From Heliocidaris tuberculata (taxonomy: Eukaryota > Echinodermata > Echinoidea > Camarodonta > Echinometridae), in contig CM046844.1 in assembly GCA_025618425.1 (NCBI GenBank), positions 11,334,058 to 11,398,057 on the forward strand: DNA of 64,000 nt, read 5' to 3'. A program made the position numbers and the translations under genes. Within the stretch, counting starts at the first letter, position 1. Every line of letters begins with the position of its first letter. The notes under the pieces are model-generated. The model was not told the DNA's origin. It ran no database searches and saw nothing but the letters and a program-made list of their open reading frames with translations. Shown in pieces: positions 35,434 through 46,865 of this stretch.

Positions 35434-35488
35434 CTGCAGGGTTGGCCTGTTCAGTTTTATAAAACTGCTTTACAAAGGCGCCCTGCAG
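35434..35488 (-). other. 3' UTR stem-loop of the truncated LINE
   Basis: CTGCAGGG (35434-35441) pairs with CCCTGCAG (35481-35488). Within the loop lies the perfect palindrome CAGTTTTATAAAACTG (35452-35467). Some LINE reverse transcriptases recognise 3' structures; that role here is inference. Confidence 0.5.
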
Positions 35489-35615
35489 TTTAACAAACAT
35501 CATTCTACATGAAGATGCAAAATACTTAACAATTAGGTAACGTTATAAACTACTAACAACAAATATTGAGAGTGGATAAATGGTAATCTAAAAGATAGAT
35601 ACATGGATAGCACTA

Positions 35616-37340
35616 TTACAATTCTATTGCATCAAGATGTAAGGCTTTGCATAGTTTTTTAAATGTAAACAGGGATGTACAAGTCTGAACATTTACAGGG
35701 AGTCCGTTAAACAAACTGGCCCCGACATATGCAAAGGATTTTCTTTTACATTCTGTCCTAGCGTGGGGAAGTTGGAGGGGGCATTTTAAAGAATAACGTG
35801 TCCTATAATTTACGGTTCGTTTACATATCAATGATTCTAGATAAGTCGGTATTAGATTATTTAGTATTTTAAAAACAAGAACACAATATTGATATTTCAT
35901 ACGCTGTTCAACTGATTGCCATTTCAGTGTGTGTAACAAGGAACGTTGCGATGTATAATAATCTTTATTCAAAATCATTCTGGCATATTTATTTTGGAGT
36001 TTTTGTATCTTATCCATATGGATTTTTGCACAGCTTCCCCAAGATGTACCACAGTAATCAATATAAGGTAGAATCATAGCAAAATACAGATTCTTCATAA
36101 TTTTAAATGACAGTAAATGCTTAATCCTCCGTATACAACCTATTGCCCGAGATATTTTACAAACAATAGTAGAAACATGTTCACACCAAGTCAAACCGGA
36201 GTCGAGCATAACACCCAAGTATTTGATCTTCTTTACATTTTCTAAAGGTAAGTTTCTGAATTTTATTGACAAAACATCATCTCCCAGTTTTTTCTTATGA
36301 CCAAATGCCATGACCTTCGTCTTTCGACGTAAATGCATATTATTCAAGTCTAACCATCTGCATATTGTATCGAAATCATCTTGCAAGTATTTCTGTACAT
36401 CCTTTATTGTTTCACTATGATTAAAAATGGCTGTATCATCAGCATAAAGAGACATTTTAGAATTGAAATGCAAATTTACATTACACATGTCATTAATAAA
36501 AAGACAAAATATCAGCGGACCTAATATAGATCCCTGCGGGACACCTGATTTTATCTTCAAACATTCACTAGAGCAATTATTAACTGTAACAAATTGTCTC
36601 CTGTCTGTTAAATATGATTCCATCCAGTCGTATTCTTTCCCTTTAATACCATAGAACTTAAGCTTTGCAAGAATAAAATTGTGTGGAATAACATCAAAAG
36701 CTTTGCGTAGATCTAAGAAAATACCTCCAATAACATGTTTTTGGTCCAGTTTATCACACAAATAATCAGTAATTTCAGTTAAACATGTAGCAGTAGAATA
36801 AGATGGTCTGAACCCTGATTGACAATTGGCAAGGAGTTTATTAACGTTTAAGTATGTATACAGTTGATCATGTATTGCTCTCTCCAATATTTTGGACAAG
36901 GCAGGGAGCACAGAAATTGGTCTAAAATTATCAATATCAAAAGATCCCCCTTTATGTATTGGAGTAATTCGTGCTGTTTTAAAATCTTTTGGAATAATAC
37001 AAGTTTGTAAAGTCGCATTAAATAAATGGGTCAAAGGACCAGCTATATACTCTGCAGCCAGTTTAAGAAGCTTAGGGTGAATACCATCTACTCCCACTGC
37101 TTTCGAACAGTCAATATGTAACAGTTCTTTTACAACATATTCCTTCTTGATTGCACAAAATTCAAATTCACATGCAGGAATAAACAGAGTCTGCAAACTA
37201 TTTAATAAATCTTCCGAGGAATTACCCGAGGGAGTTTGCAACCTTGAGCCAACTTCATTAAAGGCTTTGTTTAGAACGTGAGCTATTTCCTCGTTAGGTA
37301 TCTGATCATTACCAATTGTGAGTTTAATATCATGATTCAC
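35616..37340 (-). CDS. Non-LTR retrotransposon reverse transcriptase (574 residues, N-terminally truncated)
   Basis: An uninterrupted frame encodes the RT of an APE-type LINE. Visible blocks are AVGVDGIHPKLLK (about 81-93), NFRPISVLP (138-146), motif A FLDLRKAFD (208-216), SGVPQGSILGP (265-275) and the catalytic YADD (299-302), followed by the thumb and the typical SFAYVGASLFNGLPV-like C-terminal tail. The enzyme copies element RNA into the genome by target-primed reverse transcription. The frame has no upstream endonuclease because the element is truncated, so the first Met is incidental and the copy is dead for autonomous movement. Intactness of the remaining frame suggests a fairly young insertion. 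Clade assignment (CR1/L2 group) is by motif appearance only. Confidence 0.88.
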   Translation of the reverse strand: MNHDIKLTIGNDQIPNEEIAHVLNKAFNEVGSRLQTPSGNSSEDLLNSLQTLFIPACEFEFCAIKKEYVVKELLHIDCSKAVGVDGIHPKLLKLAAEYIAGPLTHLFNATLQTCIIPKDFKTARITPIHKGGSFDIDNFRPISVLPALSKILERAIHDQLYTYLNVNKLLANCQSGFRPSYSTATCLTEITDYLCDKLDQKHVIGGIFLDLRKAFDVIPHNFILAKLKFYGIKGKEYDWMESYLTDRRQFVTVNNCSSECLKIKSGVPQGSILGPLIFCLFINDMCNVNLHFNSKMSLYADDTAIFNHSETIKDVQKYLQDDFDTICRWLDLNNMHLRRKTKVMAFGHKKKLGDDVLSIKFRNLPLENVKKIKYLGVMLDSGLTWCEHVSTIVCKISRAIGCIRRIKHLLSFKIMKNLYFAMILPYIDYCGTSWGSCAKIHMDKIQKLQNKYARMILNKDYYTSQRSLLHTLKWQSVEQRMKYQYCVLVFKILNNLIPTYLESLICKRTVNYRTRYSLKCPLQLPHARTECKRKSFAYVGASLFNGLPVNVQTCTSLFTFKKLCKALHLDAIEL

Positions 37341-37350
37341 ATTTTTATTT

Positions 37351-37775
37351 AAGAAAGCAGGGGAGATAGATGGAAAAAAGAGAAAGAGAGAGGGGAGGGA
37401 GATAGGGGGTAGATAGTGTGAGAGAGCAAGAGAGAGAGAGAGATGGAAGAGAGATAAAGAGAGGGAAAAGAAGAAACAGAGAGAGAGAGAGAGAAAGGAA
37501 GAGAGGCAGAGAGATGGAAGGAGATATAGATGGGAAAAGAGAAAGAAAGAAAGCAGGGGAGATAGAGAGATGGAAAAAAGAAAGAGAAAGAGAGAGTAGG
37601 AGGGACATAGGGGGTAGTGAGTATGTGTGTGAAATGTATGGAAAGAGACAGAAACAGGTGTATAGAGGGTGAAAATGAATACAAAAGAGAGACATGTAAA
37701 GAAAGAAAAGGAGAGGAGAGATAGAGATAGATATAGAGAAGGAGATATAGAAAGAGAGAGAGAGAGAGAAGCAGA
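37351..37775. repeat. GA-rich tandem array, right part
   Basis: Continuation of the array interrupted at 35394. It starts mid-unit (AAGAAAGCAGGGGAGATAG) exactly where the left part stops. Confidence 0.85.
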
Positions 37776-38640
37776 AACTTAACACTTATAACTGTATGTA
37801 TAGAATTTTCTTCAGGAAATAACCAAATTCGATAACTTCTGAGTAGACATGCAGAAAACAATAATTAGAATCTAGAAACTAAAAATCTATGTATAATAGA
37901 TGCAGTAGTACAAAGTTGTAAAGACACAAAAAGAGATCAATTCCTCCACAAAAAAAAGAAGGAATTTTAGAGAAAGGAGAATGGAAGAGAGTATAGAGGC
38001 AAAGGGAGAGAATTAAAAAAAAAAAGAAAGAAAGAAAGATGTTAAGACAAATTACCAAAGACAGAGGCTTGTGCAAAGATAGTTAGAGTACCCTGGCAAG
38101 TGAATTTCCTGCATGCTTGATTTATAAACCTTTTTACATATACACTTAATACCTTTGGGCTTGGCCATTCATGATATTCTGAATTTACTGGAATAACTAA
38201 TTGCTCTGAGTTTTGTTAACCTAGCCAGCTTCAAGACGAGTAGTGGTAACATGCCATCAGTGATGTCGATCAATAATGATCAGTTGCTGTTTTAAGGATT
38301 TTTAATGCTTAAATGAGCAGTTGTGTCTGGTTTTGTTTAGGGCAGTAGAAGACTGCTGTTGGTTAGAGTGGTGGAAAAAAACATCAATACATGGAATTGT
38401 TCCTGTTAGCTAGTAATTGATTGATTGTGGCCCTGCAATACCTAAAGTTGGAGATTGATTTTGGTGATGACAAACACACTTGATCAAGACTTTTATTTTC
38501 TTACAAATTTTTAAGGGTTTAATAGGTATCTCACTTGACAAATCGAATAAAAGCATAGATGAAGATTTATAACAATGTTTGATGTGTGAGTTTAATTCAG
38601 ACGATTCCCAAACTTGTGTCTAAGAAATGGTACCTTTCTT
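37776..38640. other. Intronic stretch, nothing recognised
   Basis: No element ends or coding frames recognised. Confidence 0.4.
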
Positions 38641-38727
38641 ATTTTGTCTGCTGAGAGCCAGAAGGGTGTTAATGCTGTGTTAAAAGGTACCATTTAAAGT
38701 CCTTCAGGCGCTAAGCTGATGATACCT
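38641..38727. repeat. Dispersed hairpin repeat, degenerate copy 3
   Basis: The left arm CTGAGAGCCAGAAGGGTGTT is intact. The right arm (AGTCCTTCAGGCGCTAAG) is diverged. Confidence 0.5.
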
Positions 38728-39287
38728 CAGTGAGGTGAAGTATTGTGGCAAGTAGACTAAACACTATAGCAGACACAGAACCCACATCTAATTGTGATTG
38801 ATCAGTGTTATTCTGCGCAATGAATGCAGTTGTGGGTAGTTACTCAGATAGGTGATCATTTTGAAATGCTTTCTTCTGGTGCTGTCCTAGAAAGGGAGAG
38901 TTTTCAAGGACTCCTGGATAGTTAAATTTGGACTTTTAATGCTTTTCTTTATTATTAAAAGGAGCGAGCATAAAAACATCTTCTATGGGAACGAACTTGA
39001 CAATGAAGTAACAATTTCTTTTTCACAAATAAAAATGTAGCCCCTCCTAGTCTGTATAGGTTGTTTAATGCTCTAATTCTTCGGCAGGAAATGCCGCCTA
39101 TGGCACGGAAGAATTAATTAGGGCTAAGTCATCTTTATTTAATTGGACGTTTCTCTTTAAGGGTTTATGATTTATTGCAATACATTCAGCAATATCCAGC
39201 GATATCATAAAGTATTCATTTCCAAGAAAAATGCTTCTTTTTTGAAAGAGGAAGGTTTCCATGACAATTTGAGTATATAGAAAGATG
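38728..39287. other. Intronic spacer
   Basis: Nothing recognised. Confidence 0.4.
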
Positions 39288-39870
39288 GAGATACTTAGAT
39301 TCCCTTTGGAAGGTCCTTCAAGAGATAAATGTATAACAACAGATAACGAAAGCTCCATCTCTTCGACATGAATCATAAGTTGAGGATTGTATGCCATATG
39401 GAGAGGGCTCGACTCTTTTATTGCTGTCTGTCCCCTCGTCATGTCTTTAATGTCATGAAAAGTCATTTCTGCTCTATTTCAAACACAAAAATACTTAAAT
39501 TCCCTTTGGGAGGTCCTTTTAGAGATGTAATCATAGACAACAAAAGCTCCATCTCTTACACTTGAGTTGAGGAAAGAATGCCATATGGGGATGGACTCTA
39601 CTTTTTTTTTTATTGTTGTCTATCCTCTCCATCCTGGCTTTAATGTCATGAAAAGTCATTTCTGCTCTATTCCAAACACACAAAGACTTACATGCCTTTT
39701 GGGATGTCCTTCCAGAGATGTAATCATAGACATCAAAAGCTCCATCTTTTACAAAGGAGTTGAGGAAAGTATGCCATATGTGGACGGACTCTAGCCTTTT
39801 ATTGTGGTCTATCCCTCCGTTATGTCTTTAATGTCATGAAAAGTCATTTCTGCACTACTCCAAACACACA
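39288..39870. repeat. Three-copy tandem repeat (period about 185-198 bp)
   Basis: CTTTAATGTCATGAAAAGTC recurs at about 39443, 39641 and 39826. AAAGCTCCATCT and ATGCCATATG recur with the same spacing. The similar short open frames in each unit follow from the DNA repeat; their stops and frames are not conserved as protein. Confidence 0.85.
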
Positions 39871-41428
39871 TGATAGCGTTGACCTTACCTACCACCCCGC
39901 CTCTTGACAAAAGAAGATCGGATTTGAGCTCGTCTAATGGGAACCCTTCAAAAACATGCATCGTCAGAGGTGCATGCACTTCAAGATTCAAGTCAATATT
40001 GAGCAAGACCTAGATGTCATTTGGTCAGAATGCAATAAAAGGAATCATTATTTCTGAATGTAACATGTAGAGATGTTTGGTTTTATCAAAATAAGTCGTC
40101 TCAAAAAATGGAAACTGTTTTCTTTGTTTTTATCATGTTTGAATTTGTATTTGGTAATTTGCTTTAAGAATTTTCTTTTTCGTGGTTGCAATCTGTTTGT
40201 GATGTAATAAATTTTTCCATTTGATTTCCAAATACTTTGCTCGAAATCTATATTGAGTTTTAAATGGACAAATAAGAAATACGAAACTGTGTGTCACTTG
40301 AGCTTTATTTCCCATTTTACGTATGTGTATTTTGGAATTATTTGAGTTATTGTTTGCCTTTGTTTAAGTGTGTTTATTAGAGTTCTTTGAGCTAATAGCA
40401 ATCTATTCCGCACGGATTCCTTGGAGTACATGACTGAGACTATTCATATCACAAGGAGTAAATGCATCCTAGATCACATCAACCTTTTATGGTGAAAGCT
40501 ACATCACCACATTTGAGAGATTTTACACAATAGGAGATATACTTTCACACCGAGCATTAAACCCTACTGCTTTTAACAGATGAAATAGCGACCTTTTTTG
40601 ATACAGGATGTGAAAGCTTTTATCAAAGATAGATACTTTCACGTTGGAATTTTAAATTCACTCTTCCCTTGCAATTAGGAAATAAGATGCAACTAAAGAC
40701 CTCTTTATTGCAGATTTATTTGATAAAATACAGCTCTTTTTTTCATAGAAAGGTACAAGCTTCAAGCAAAATCTTATGAAAACTCTATTGAGAACTGTTG
40801 AGGGTTTAAAAGAAGGTAAAGTTCTAGTAATTGAAAAATGATTTATCTTTCTCATTCTTTTTATCAATATCGGTAGAAGTATCATTGAAGCAATGTCACA
40901 ATGTTCTATTAAAGTAAACAATAAGTTTTATATATCGTAGGGAAGCTTGAAATCTTTAGTTTTAGAAAGTTCACTCAGCAAAAAAAAAAAAAAAAAAGAA
41001 GAAGAAGAAGAAGGAATTCAGTGGACTTATCAGTTGTTTTGCCTGATGGGTCATAAAAGATTATGATGTCACATCTACTGTAGACAAGTGAATAGTATGC
41101 TGCCAAACTCCATACACCTACTGAAGCACCATTCTACCATTTTTGCAATAGTTCCTGAGCTTAAAGGTAATAAACAGTAGTGGTAGCAAAATGAAAGTTG
41201 GCATGAAACTGCTCAAATATAGTCTCATATTGTTCGGCTTCAATAAAAAGATACATGAGTGAGATAATCCGGTATTCTATTCATGATTTCCGGTGATTTT
41301 CAGTAAAATAATTCAAATGATCGAATATCAACGGTTACCTTATACCCTCGCTAAGGACCACCTACCCCGACGCTCCCGGCTCAACGGCGCATAGCGGTTC
41401 GCACGCACTTGTTACACACACTGTTTTC
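39871..41428. other. Intronic stretch, nothing recognised
   Basis: A poly-A/(GAA)n run lies at about 40980-41012. No gene recognised. Confidence 0.4.
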
Positions 41429-41470
41429 ACATCAAATTACAAGCGCGGTACCGCGCTTGTAATTCGATGT
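41429..41470. repeat. 42-bp near-perfect palindrome
   Basis: It is centred on GGTACC at 41447-41452 with arms reading AATTACAAGCGC outside-in. Only one base pair out of 21 mismatches. It lies at the end of a short GC-richer patch (41340-41460). No longer element ends were found around it. Confidence 0.85.
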
Positions 41471-42977
41471 TTATTTTTTTGGACATTTTAGCCATTTCTA
41501 AACCATTTTTCTTCATACAAACGTCACCTATGTTCGAAATTAATCATTTCACAATAGTATATGTAATAATTTCCATTCCAGCTGACAAAGTAGTTAAATA
41601 TCCAAAGCGCCACCTTTCCCACTACTGTACGATACCTTTAAAGATAAACCTGAGTTCTGGCCATGCAATTACATTGTGAAAGAACCTGTCTCACAGCAAT
41701 TGGGAAAGGTTGACCATGTCTGCATAAGAATTGTATTATACTGTGTTGTTTTGGAATCATCAAAATAGATAACAAATTGACCCAATCTCCCTGAAAAGCA
41801 CATGTACTGCACACAGAAATGGGTTTATTGGACTACACACACAAGTGGCCTGAATGTTCGGCCCGAACATTTCAGCTATTTCTACATGTAGTCATATTTT
41901 GAATATGAGGGCATTTGAAGAGCAATCTTTTTCAGGGGATTTTCCTACTATGATGTTCTTCCAAACTGACATAAAGGAATGAGAAAGCTCACAAATTATT
42001 TTTTTCACCTTTCCGAGAACTCAACCTTCCCTTTCAGTCATAGATGTGAACATGCCAAGTTCCTCTCTCCAATGAACGATTCGTATCAATTCCATTAAAG
42101 CCTGTAAATTTCCTTGACTGACATAAAATGAGTGATAATTTTCAGAGGTTGCTTTCAGTAAAAGCTGCCAATTTGCCTCACATTCCCAGAGGGGTGGAAA
42201 AGATGCTATTGACATGTCGCAAGTCTCAACTCTGCAGTCAATTACTATAAGCTTCCTCAATTATATTTCATCTATCTCTTCTTTCCTATTCTTCATCCAT
42301 CTCTTGTCTTTCATATTTATCTCTGGCAATTTTTGTCACTTCTGTCACTTTCCTCTCGATAATTGGTGTAGATTTCCGGGATGCCCAATCTCAAAAGCCT
42401 GATTTCTTCCCCCTTTCATATGATGTATTGTGATTTACAGGTGATGAGGAGAGGTTGATTTCCCTTCTTTTTTTTCTGAAGAAAAAGAAGATTTTGTGTC
42501 TAAAAAGCAATCAGAGTTATTGGGAACAGTGAGAGATGGTGTTCAGATTGACTGTAACTTTGTTTGAACATCCTATTTTGTTTTCTGCAAGTGATTTGGA
42601 GTTAAATTTAACATGTTTTGTACATTGATGAAATATGTAATGAAATTTGTTGATAAAAGTCTAAAATTACATTAAACGACAGCTTAGAATTTTCTATTCA
42701 AATTTCATTGGAGACCATACTTTAATTTAGTTCTTTTTCAAGGGACATGTTTTTCTGAATGGAAGCATAGAAAATGAAACTTCCACTGATTATTTTAGAT
42801 CTTCTCACTCTTCTCACTTCTCTCTGTGCCAGCAAGTTCACAAACATAATTATATCCCAAATGATATCTTTGAGAGACAAGTAGAATATTTGTTTTGTCA
42901 TCGTTTATCTTTTTACAAATGGTGTTCCTTGATATCTAACTGCAAAATTCGTTGACCTGAATACTTAAGATACATAA
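41471..42977. other. Intronic stretch, nothing recognised
   Basis: No feature recognised. Confidence 0.4.
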
Positions 42978-42981
42978 TTAA

Positions 42982-43053
42982 CCTGTTGCCTACAGGAAGC
43001 AGGTGATCCCTGTGTAAAGCCTATGGTAATAAGAGAATTCAGTAGTCAACAGC
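42982..43053. mobile_element. 72-bp TTAA element, copy 1
   Basis: Exactly 72 bp between TTAA at 42978-42981 and TTAA at 43054-43057. The ends CCTGTTG and CAACAGC are inverted. It is about 80 percent similar by eye to the 72-bp element at 58250-58321. It is too small to code and probably mobilised by a TTAA-specific transposase in trans. Confidence 0.7.
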
Positions 43054-43057
43054 TTAA

Positions 43058-44396
43058 CATTTAGGTTGTGCATATAAACCATGTGTGTACTGAAAGAGCT
43101 AGGCAGACAAGGGATGGAGGGTGACTGATCTTTCAGTGAGCGGCTTGGAAGCAGAAAGTCAAGTTGGTTTTGAGGTCATGTTTAGATAACAGTGATTAGA
43201 AATGCTCATCTACATGTAACATCTCAAGTGGTGTTTGTGAGATGTCGGTTTGTTGGGTGTGGGGCATGTTCCTAGTTTCTGTAACCACTCGCACATAACA
43301 TACAATGAACTCGCACAAACTCAAGTGAACTCTGCTGTGGTGGTTACATGACATTTTTTCGCCTCCCATTTGCCAACTTCTTAGCAATAAGCAATGACCA
43401 TATTGCTTATTTAATGAATATTCATATCGGTATTTGTAACACATGCCAAAATAAAGGGAAAACAGGAATGCAGTTCTATTTTGACACATTACCTGAAAAG
43501 TACTTCTTGTTTCAAGCATTAGGAGAAAGATTGGAAGAAGAAGTATCAAAAGAAAAAACAACAACAAAGAAACAAAAGCACAAAAAAATGATATTTAAAA
43601 AAGAACTAGTGAGTGTCATAGAAAAATGTAGTATATTCTATTACAGTCATACAGGACCGAGCAAGCTCTATACTAGGTTATTCACCTTGAATATAATTTC
43701 TTTATTTAATTCTTTTGTTTCTGGGTTGAAACCGATACTCGACCCATTCTGAAGTAGCAGGTAAAATTTATAAGCGGTCCTTGAAAAATATGACTGTGTG
43801 TTTGCTTTCTTCTGCTGGTGATCAGAAATGGATCAGAGCAGCAGAGCAAAGCAGACTCATGAAAGAGAATATTGGATGATTGGGGTTTAAAGATAGTATC
43901 AGTCATTTGAAACTATAAAAAAGAGGGTAATGAACTAAAAATGAATTTATAATGGTATAGGAAGCAATAAGGAATTAAAGCAGACTGTGTGAAATACTTC
44001 TCATAAAGGAGTCAAATTTTGAACAAACTTTAATTGCCGTTTATAATAGCGCAGCTCATATAAATTTGCCTATATTTGTGCATTATGCTTGCACTCAGGA
44101 TTGGTAGCATGATCTTCTTTTCTTTCTTTGCTCATTACTAAGCTATCAGTACGTATTTTGTGTTGAATCTTCTGACAGGTATCTATTTTTTAATATTGAA
44201 CATTTAGTTTTAGTTCATTTAATTTTTTGAAAACACATTTTCCTTTATTACAAGAACTCAAAATACGCTTGAAGTATGAGATCTTTTTGAGATTATTTGT
44301 GCATGTCTAATGGGTTTAACATGCTGGTCATAAACCTGCAATTTTGAATATAGCAAAAATAGGAGTCACTTACCTGCCTAGACTCTGTCATAAGTC
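43058..44396. other. Intronic stretch, nothing recognised
   Basis: An open frame at 43348-43752 has Lys-rich low-complexity content and no domain; I do not support it as a gene. Confidence 0.35.
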
Positions 44397-44905
44397 AGGT
44401 TCACACAATGGGAGCTAAACTTTAAGTTAACTTGTAGTTATTGTGTAGTTTCAGACTTTATAAATGGACTCATAGTTTCAAAACTTTAAATTAACTTGTA
44501 GTTCTAGAACCGGAAGCGAGCTCGTGGTTAACACCAAAACCACGAGCAGTGGGGGGGGGGGGGGGGGGGGGGGGGGGGTCCTCTGTCGCAGGACCATGAC
44601 CATGCGGACAGAATAGACTTAAGTTTCGCAAGTTCGTGGGTAACAATGACCTCTCTGTTCATGTTTAACTTCCAGGTCATACCCTTCGCGCAAATTATGA
44701 ACACAGATTCTGTATGTGTACTGTGCACACAATCGGTAGTATTTACCTCCGGAGTTGACAGCGACGATCGCTTGGCTTGTAGTTCCAGAACAACGAGCAT
44801 CATTTTTTCGGGCCCGTGTGAACCCTTGTCGTGGTTAGTGAGTCGTTGTTTCACTAACTTAAAATTTTGAAACCACAAGTCCCGTATGAACGTAACTTCT
44901 GTAAT
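44397..44905. mobile_element. MITE family A, copy 2
   Basis: It matches 3731-4246 in both ends and several interior blocks (TTGTAGTTCTAGAACC, CCAAAACCACGAGCAG, ACCACAAGTCCCGTA). It lacks the nested 119-bp MITE and instead carries a 28-base G run at 44551-44578. The ends AGTCAGGTTCA and, inverted, AGTTACGTTCA are inverted repeats. Confidence 0.65.
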
Positions 44906-45936
44906 ATAGGGATTACAAAATGCTGGGTCACTTGGGCATTCTTGTATATTGTAACATAAAAGGTTTTTGAGATCATGTTTCGTAATGCGTATTCACGTGC
45001 CCACTTAGCATTATGTTTTATGGGTTAAGAGTACTCGTAGTAGCTTGTGTGCAAAGATCAGCAGACTGATAGTACATCTATTATGTTCCTTGTTTGTTTT
45101 CAGGGAAAAGTAGTTTAGTCCATACCAGATCCAAGCTGAATAAGTACATGTCGTCATGTTTGTGCCTCACCAAAAAGTTCTTGTACACGGAAAGCCCTGA
45201 CAGCAAAATAATTTTGAATTACTACAAGAATTTTGCATATTTTCTGTTTGAACTTGCTAAAAATTATTCTTTTGACGATTTTAACAGTTTAGCCAATGAA
45301 TTGCTTGAAATATTTTATACTTTTTGAGGAAGATATTTTGTTGCGGTAAAGTAGACTTTGCATTTCAAGGTTCATTTGTTTATATACTGCATATGAAGGT
45401 CAATTCAGCTTTGAAAAGAAAAATTGTGCAGGTTTATCCCTTGTGGAATTACCTTGTAGCATGTATGAATACCATGAAGTCCCAAACTTTTCATCTCGTA
45501 TAGGTTTACATCACAATTTAGCACCCAAACACACATGGTTGGGAGCCTTCATTGAGGCCAGCATTGTGCATTGTCAACATACCACTCAATAAACCCCCCA
45601 ACATGGACATTTTCATCTTCACAACAGCGGCTGGCCGGGGGCACTATTTCCCTGGGAAGGTTCTCTTATCGGTAAAATCATGTCCTGGTGCTGGTATATG
45701 ATATTCGGCGCGTGTCCTCACGCCGTAAATTCTTGCCTCTCACCCCCGACACCCCTCTCCTCTGGTATGCTTTATGACAACAATCTGTGCTGCCTGAGCT
45801 GCCAAGGTTTTCTCTTAATTAAATGACTTTGTATGTCTTGATTTACTGTAAACAGAGAAAGGTGTCATAAAATGGCTGGCTTTGAGGCAAGACCCATGAG
45901 TACTTTTTTCTTCTTGTCACAGTTAGTTGAGAGTGC
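44906..45936. other. Intronic stretch with one small unidentified open frame
   Basis: After TTGTTTTCAG at about 45095-45104 a + strand frame runs 70-odd codons to a stop at 45327. Its composition is not low complexity, but no family is recognised and no donor follows before the stop. Confidence 0.3.
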
Positions 45937-46255
45937 TTATCATCCATTCATGTGTTACATGACTGTGATGTAAAGCTGTTTCTAAATGTTCATTGAAGTA
46001 GGAATTAGTGATAAAACTTTTATACTTCAGTTTCTGTGAGTCCACATTTAGGATTACACACTGTCATTTACAGCATCATTGTTTCATTTTCAACTCTCCT
46101 CATTATCCATTCATACTAGGTTAGATGTGTCATGATGTGAAGCTGTTCTTAAATGTTCATTGAAGTAAGAATCTGTGATAAAACTTTTCAACTTCAGTTT
46201 TGATGATTCCACATTTGGGATTAAAGACTATCATTTACTGAGCCATTCCAGAACT
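45937..46255. repeat. Diverged two-copy tandem duplication (167-bp period)
   Basis: AAATGTTCATTGAAGTA and GTGATAAAACTTTT recur 167 bp apart, along with TCATTTAC and CCACATTT in the same order. Confidence 0.75.
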
Positions 46256-46479
46256 ATCCTTATACACTTTATGATCCATTTACATTCGCCATATTTACCC
46301 AAGTATTAAAGTTTCTCCTCATTCTCTTGATATACTAGCTTTCTTTGTAGGCTTTGATATTTCTTGGCATTGTTACTTCATGGGCTGCTCAGTGTGTGTC
46401 TTCTTTTCTTTGCCTCTTAGTTCCTGTCTCTTGTTCATCAATTACTGGTCTTCATTAAGATACTGATATGTATGTATAT

Positions 46480-46556
46480 CGTCTCTTTGGAGCCAGTAGG
46501 GTGTTAACTCATATACTTTAACACAAAGTTAACACCCCTCTGAACAGATAATATGC
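46480..46556. repeat. Dispersed hairpin repeat, copy 4
   Basis: The left arm GGAGCCAGTAGGGTGTTAAC pairs with GTTAACACCCCTCTGA across ACTCATATACTTTAACACAAA. Confidence 0.7.
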
Positions 46557-46727
46557 TTAGGACCCGGTGGGAAATAAGCTAATTGTCAGCTTTCATGGAT
46601 TATCTTATAACAATATAGTATATATTTCAAATTTACAAATTTCTTACACACTTTCAATGCAGTATATACTTAACAATTTGTCTCCAATCAAATTAGCCCA
46701 ATTCGTGACACACTCATTCTTCGCTCT

Positions 46728-46865
46728 CACCTCTCTCCCTTTCTCCCTCTCTCCCTCTTTTCCCTCCCCCTCTCTCTCTCTCTCGTTCTCTGTTTTTTTC
46801 TCTTTCTCTTTCTCTCTCTTGTTTTCTCTTCATGTCTTCTACCAAATCTCTATTTCTCTTACCTG
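46728..46865. repeat. CT-rich microsatellite block
   Basis: Imperfect (CT)n and (TTTCTC)n. Confidence 0.85.

Larger units (their letters stand above)
35395..37350 (-). mobile_element. 5'-truncated CR1/L2-like LINE inserted in the GA array
   Basis: The element is antisense to the LIM gene. It has an A/T-rich 3' tail (ATAAATAAATAAAT on its own strand), a 3' UTR with a hairpin, and a reverse-transcriptase reading frame. AAGAAAG at both edges (near 35381 and 37351) is a plausible target duplication, though it also matches the local array. The endonuclease half is missing, as expected of 5' truncation during target-primed insertion. Confidence 0.85.

Noticed and set aside
34632..37861. Ser/Leu/Phe- and Arg/Glu-rich frames flanking the LINE
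   Set aside because: These are translations of the GA array, not genes; only the 35616-37340 frame is protein-like.
39098..39794. Similar short proteins repeated in tandem on both strands
   Set aside because: The similarity follows from a three-copy DNA repeat; frames are not conserved as coding.
39288..39870. A CRISPR-like array of spaced repeats
   Set aside because: Units are long, diverged and directly adjacent without spacers, and the DNA is eukaryotic.
44528..44878. 116-codon frame with a poly-Pro segment
   Set aside because: It lies across the MITE and its 28-base G run; composition reflects the homopolymer.
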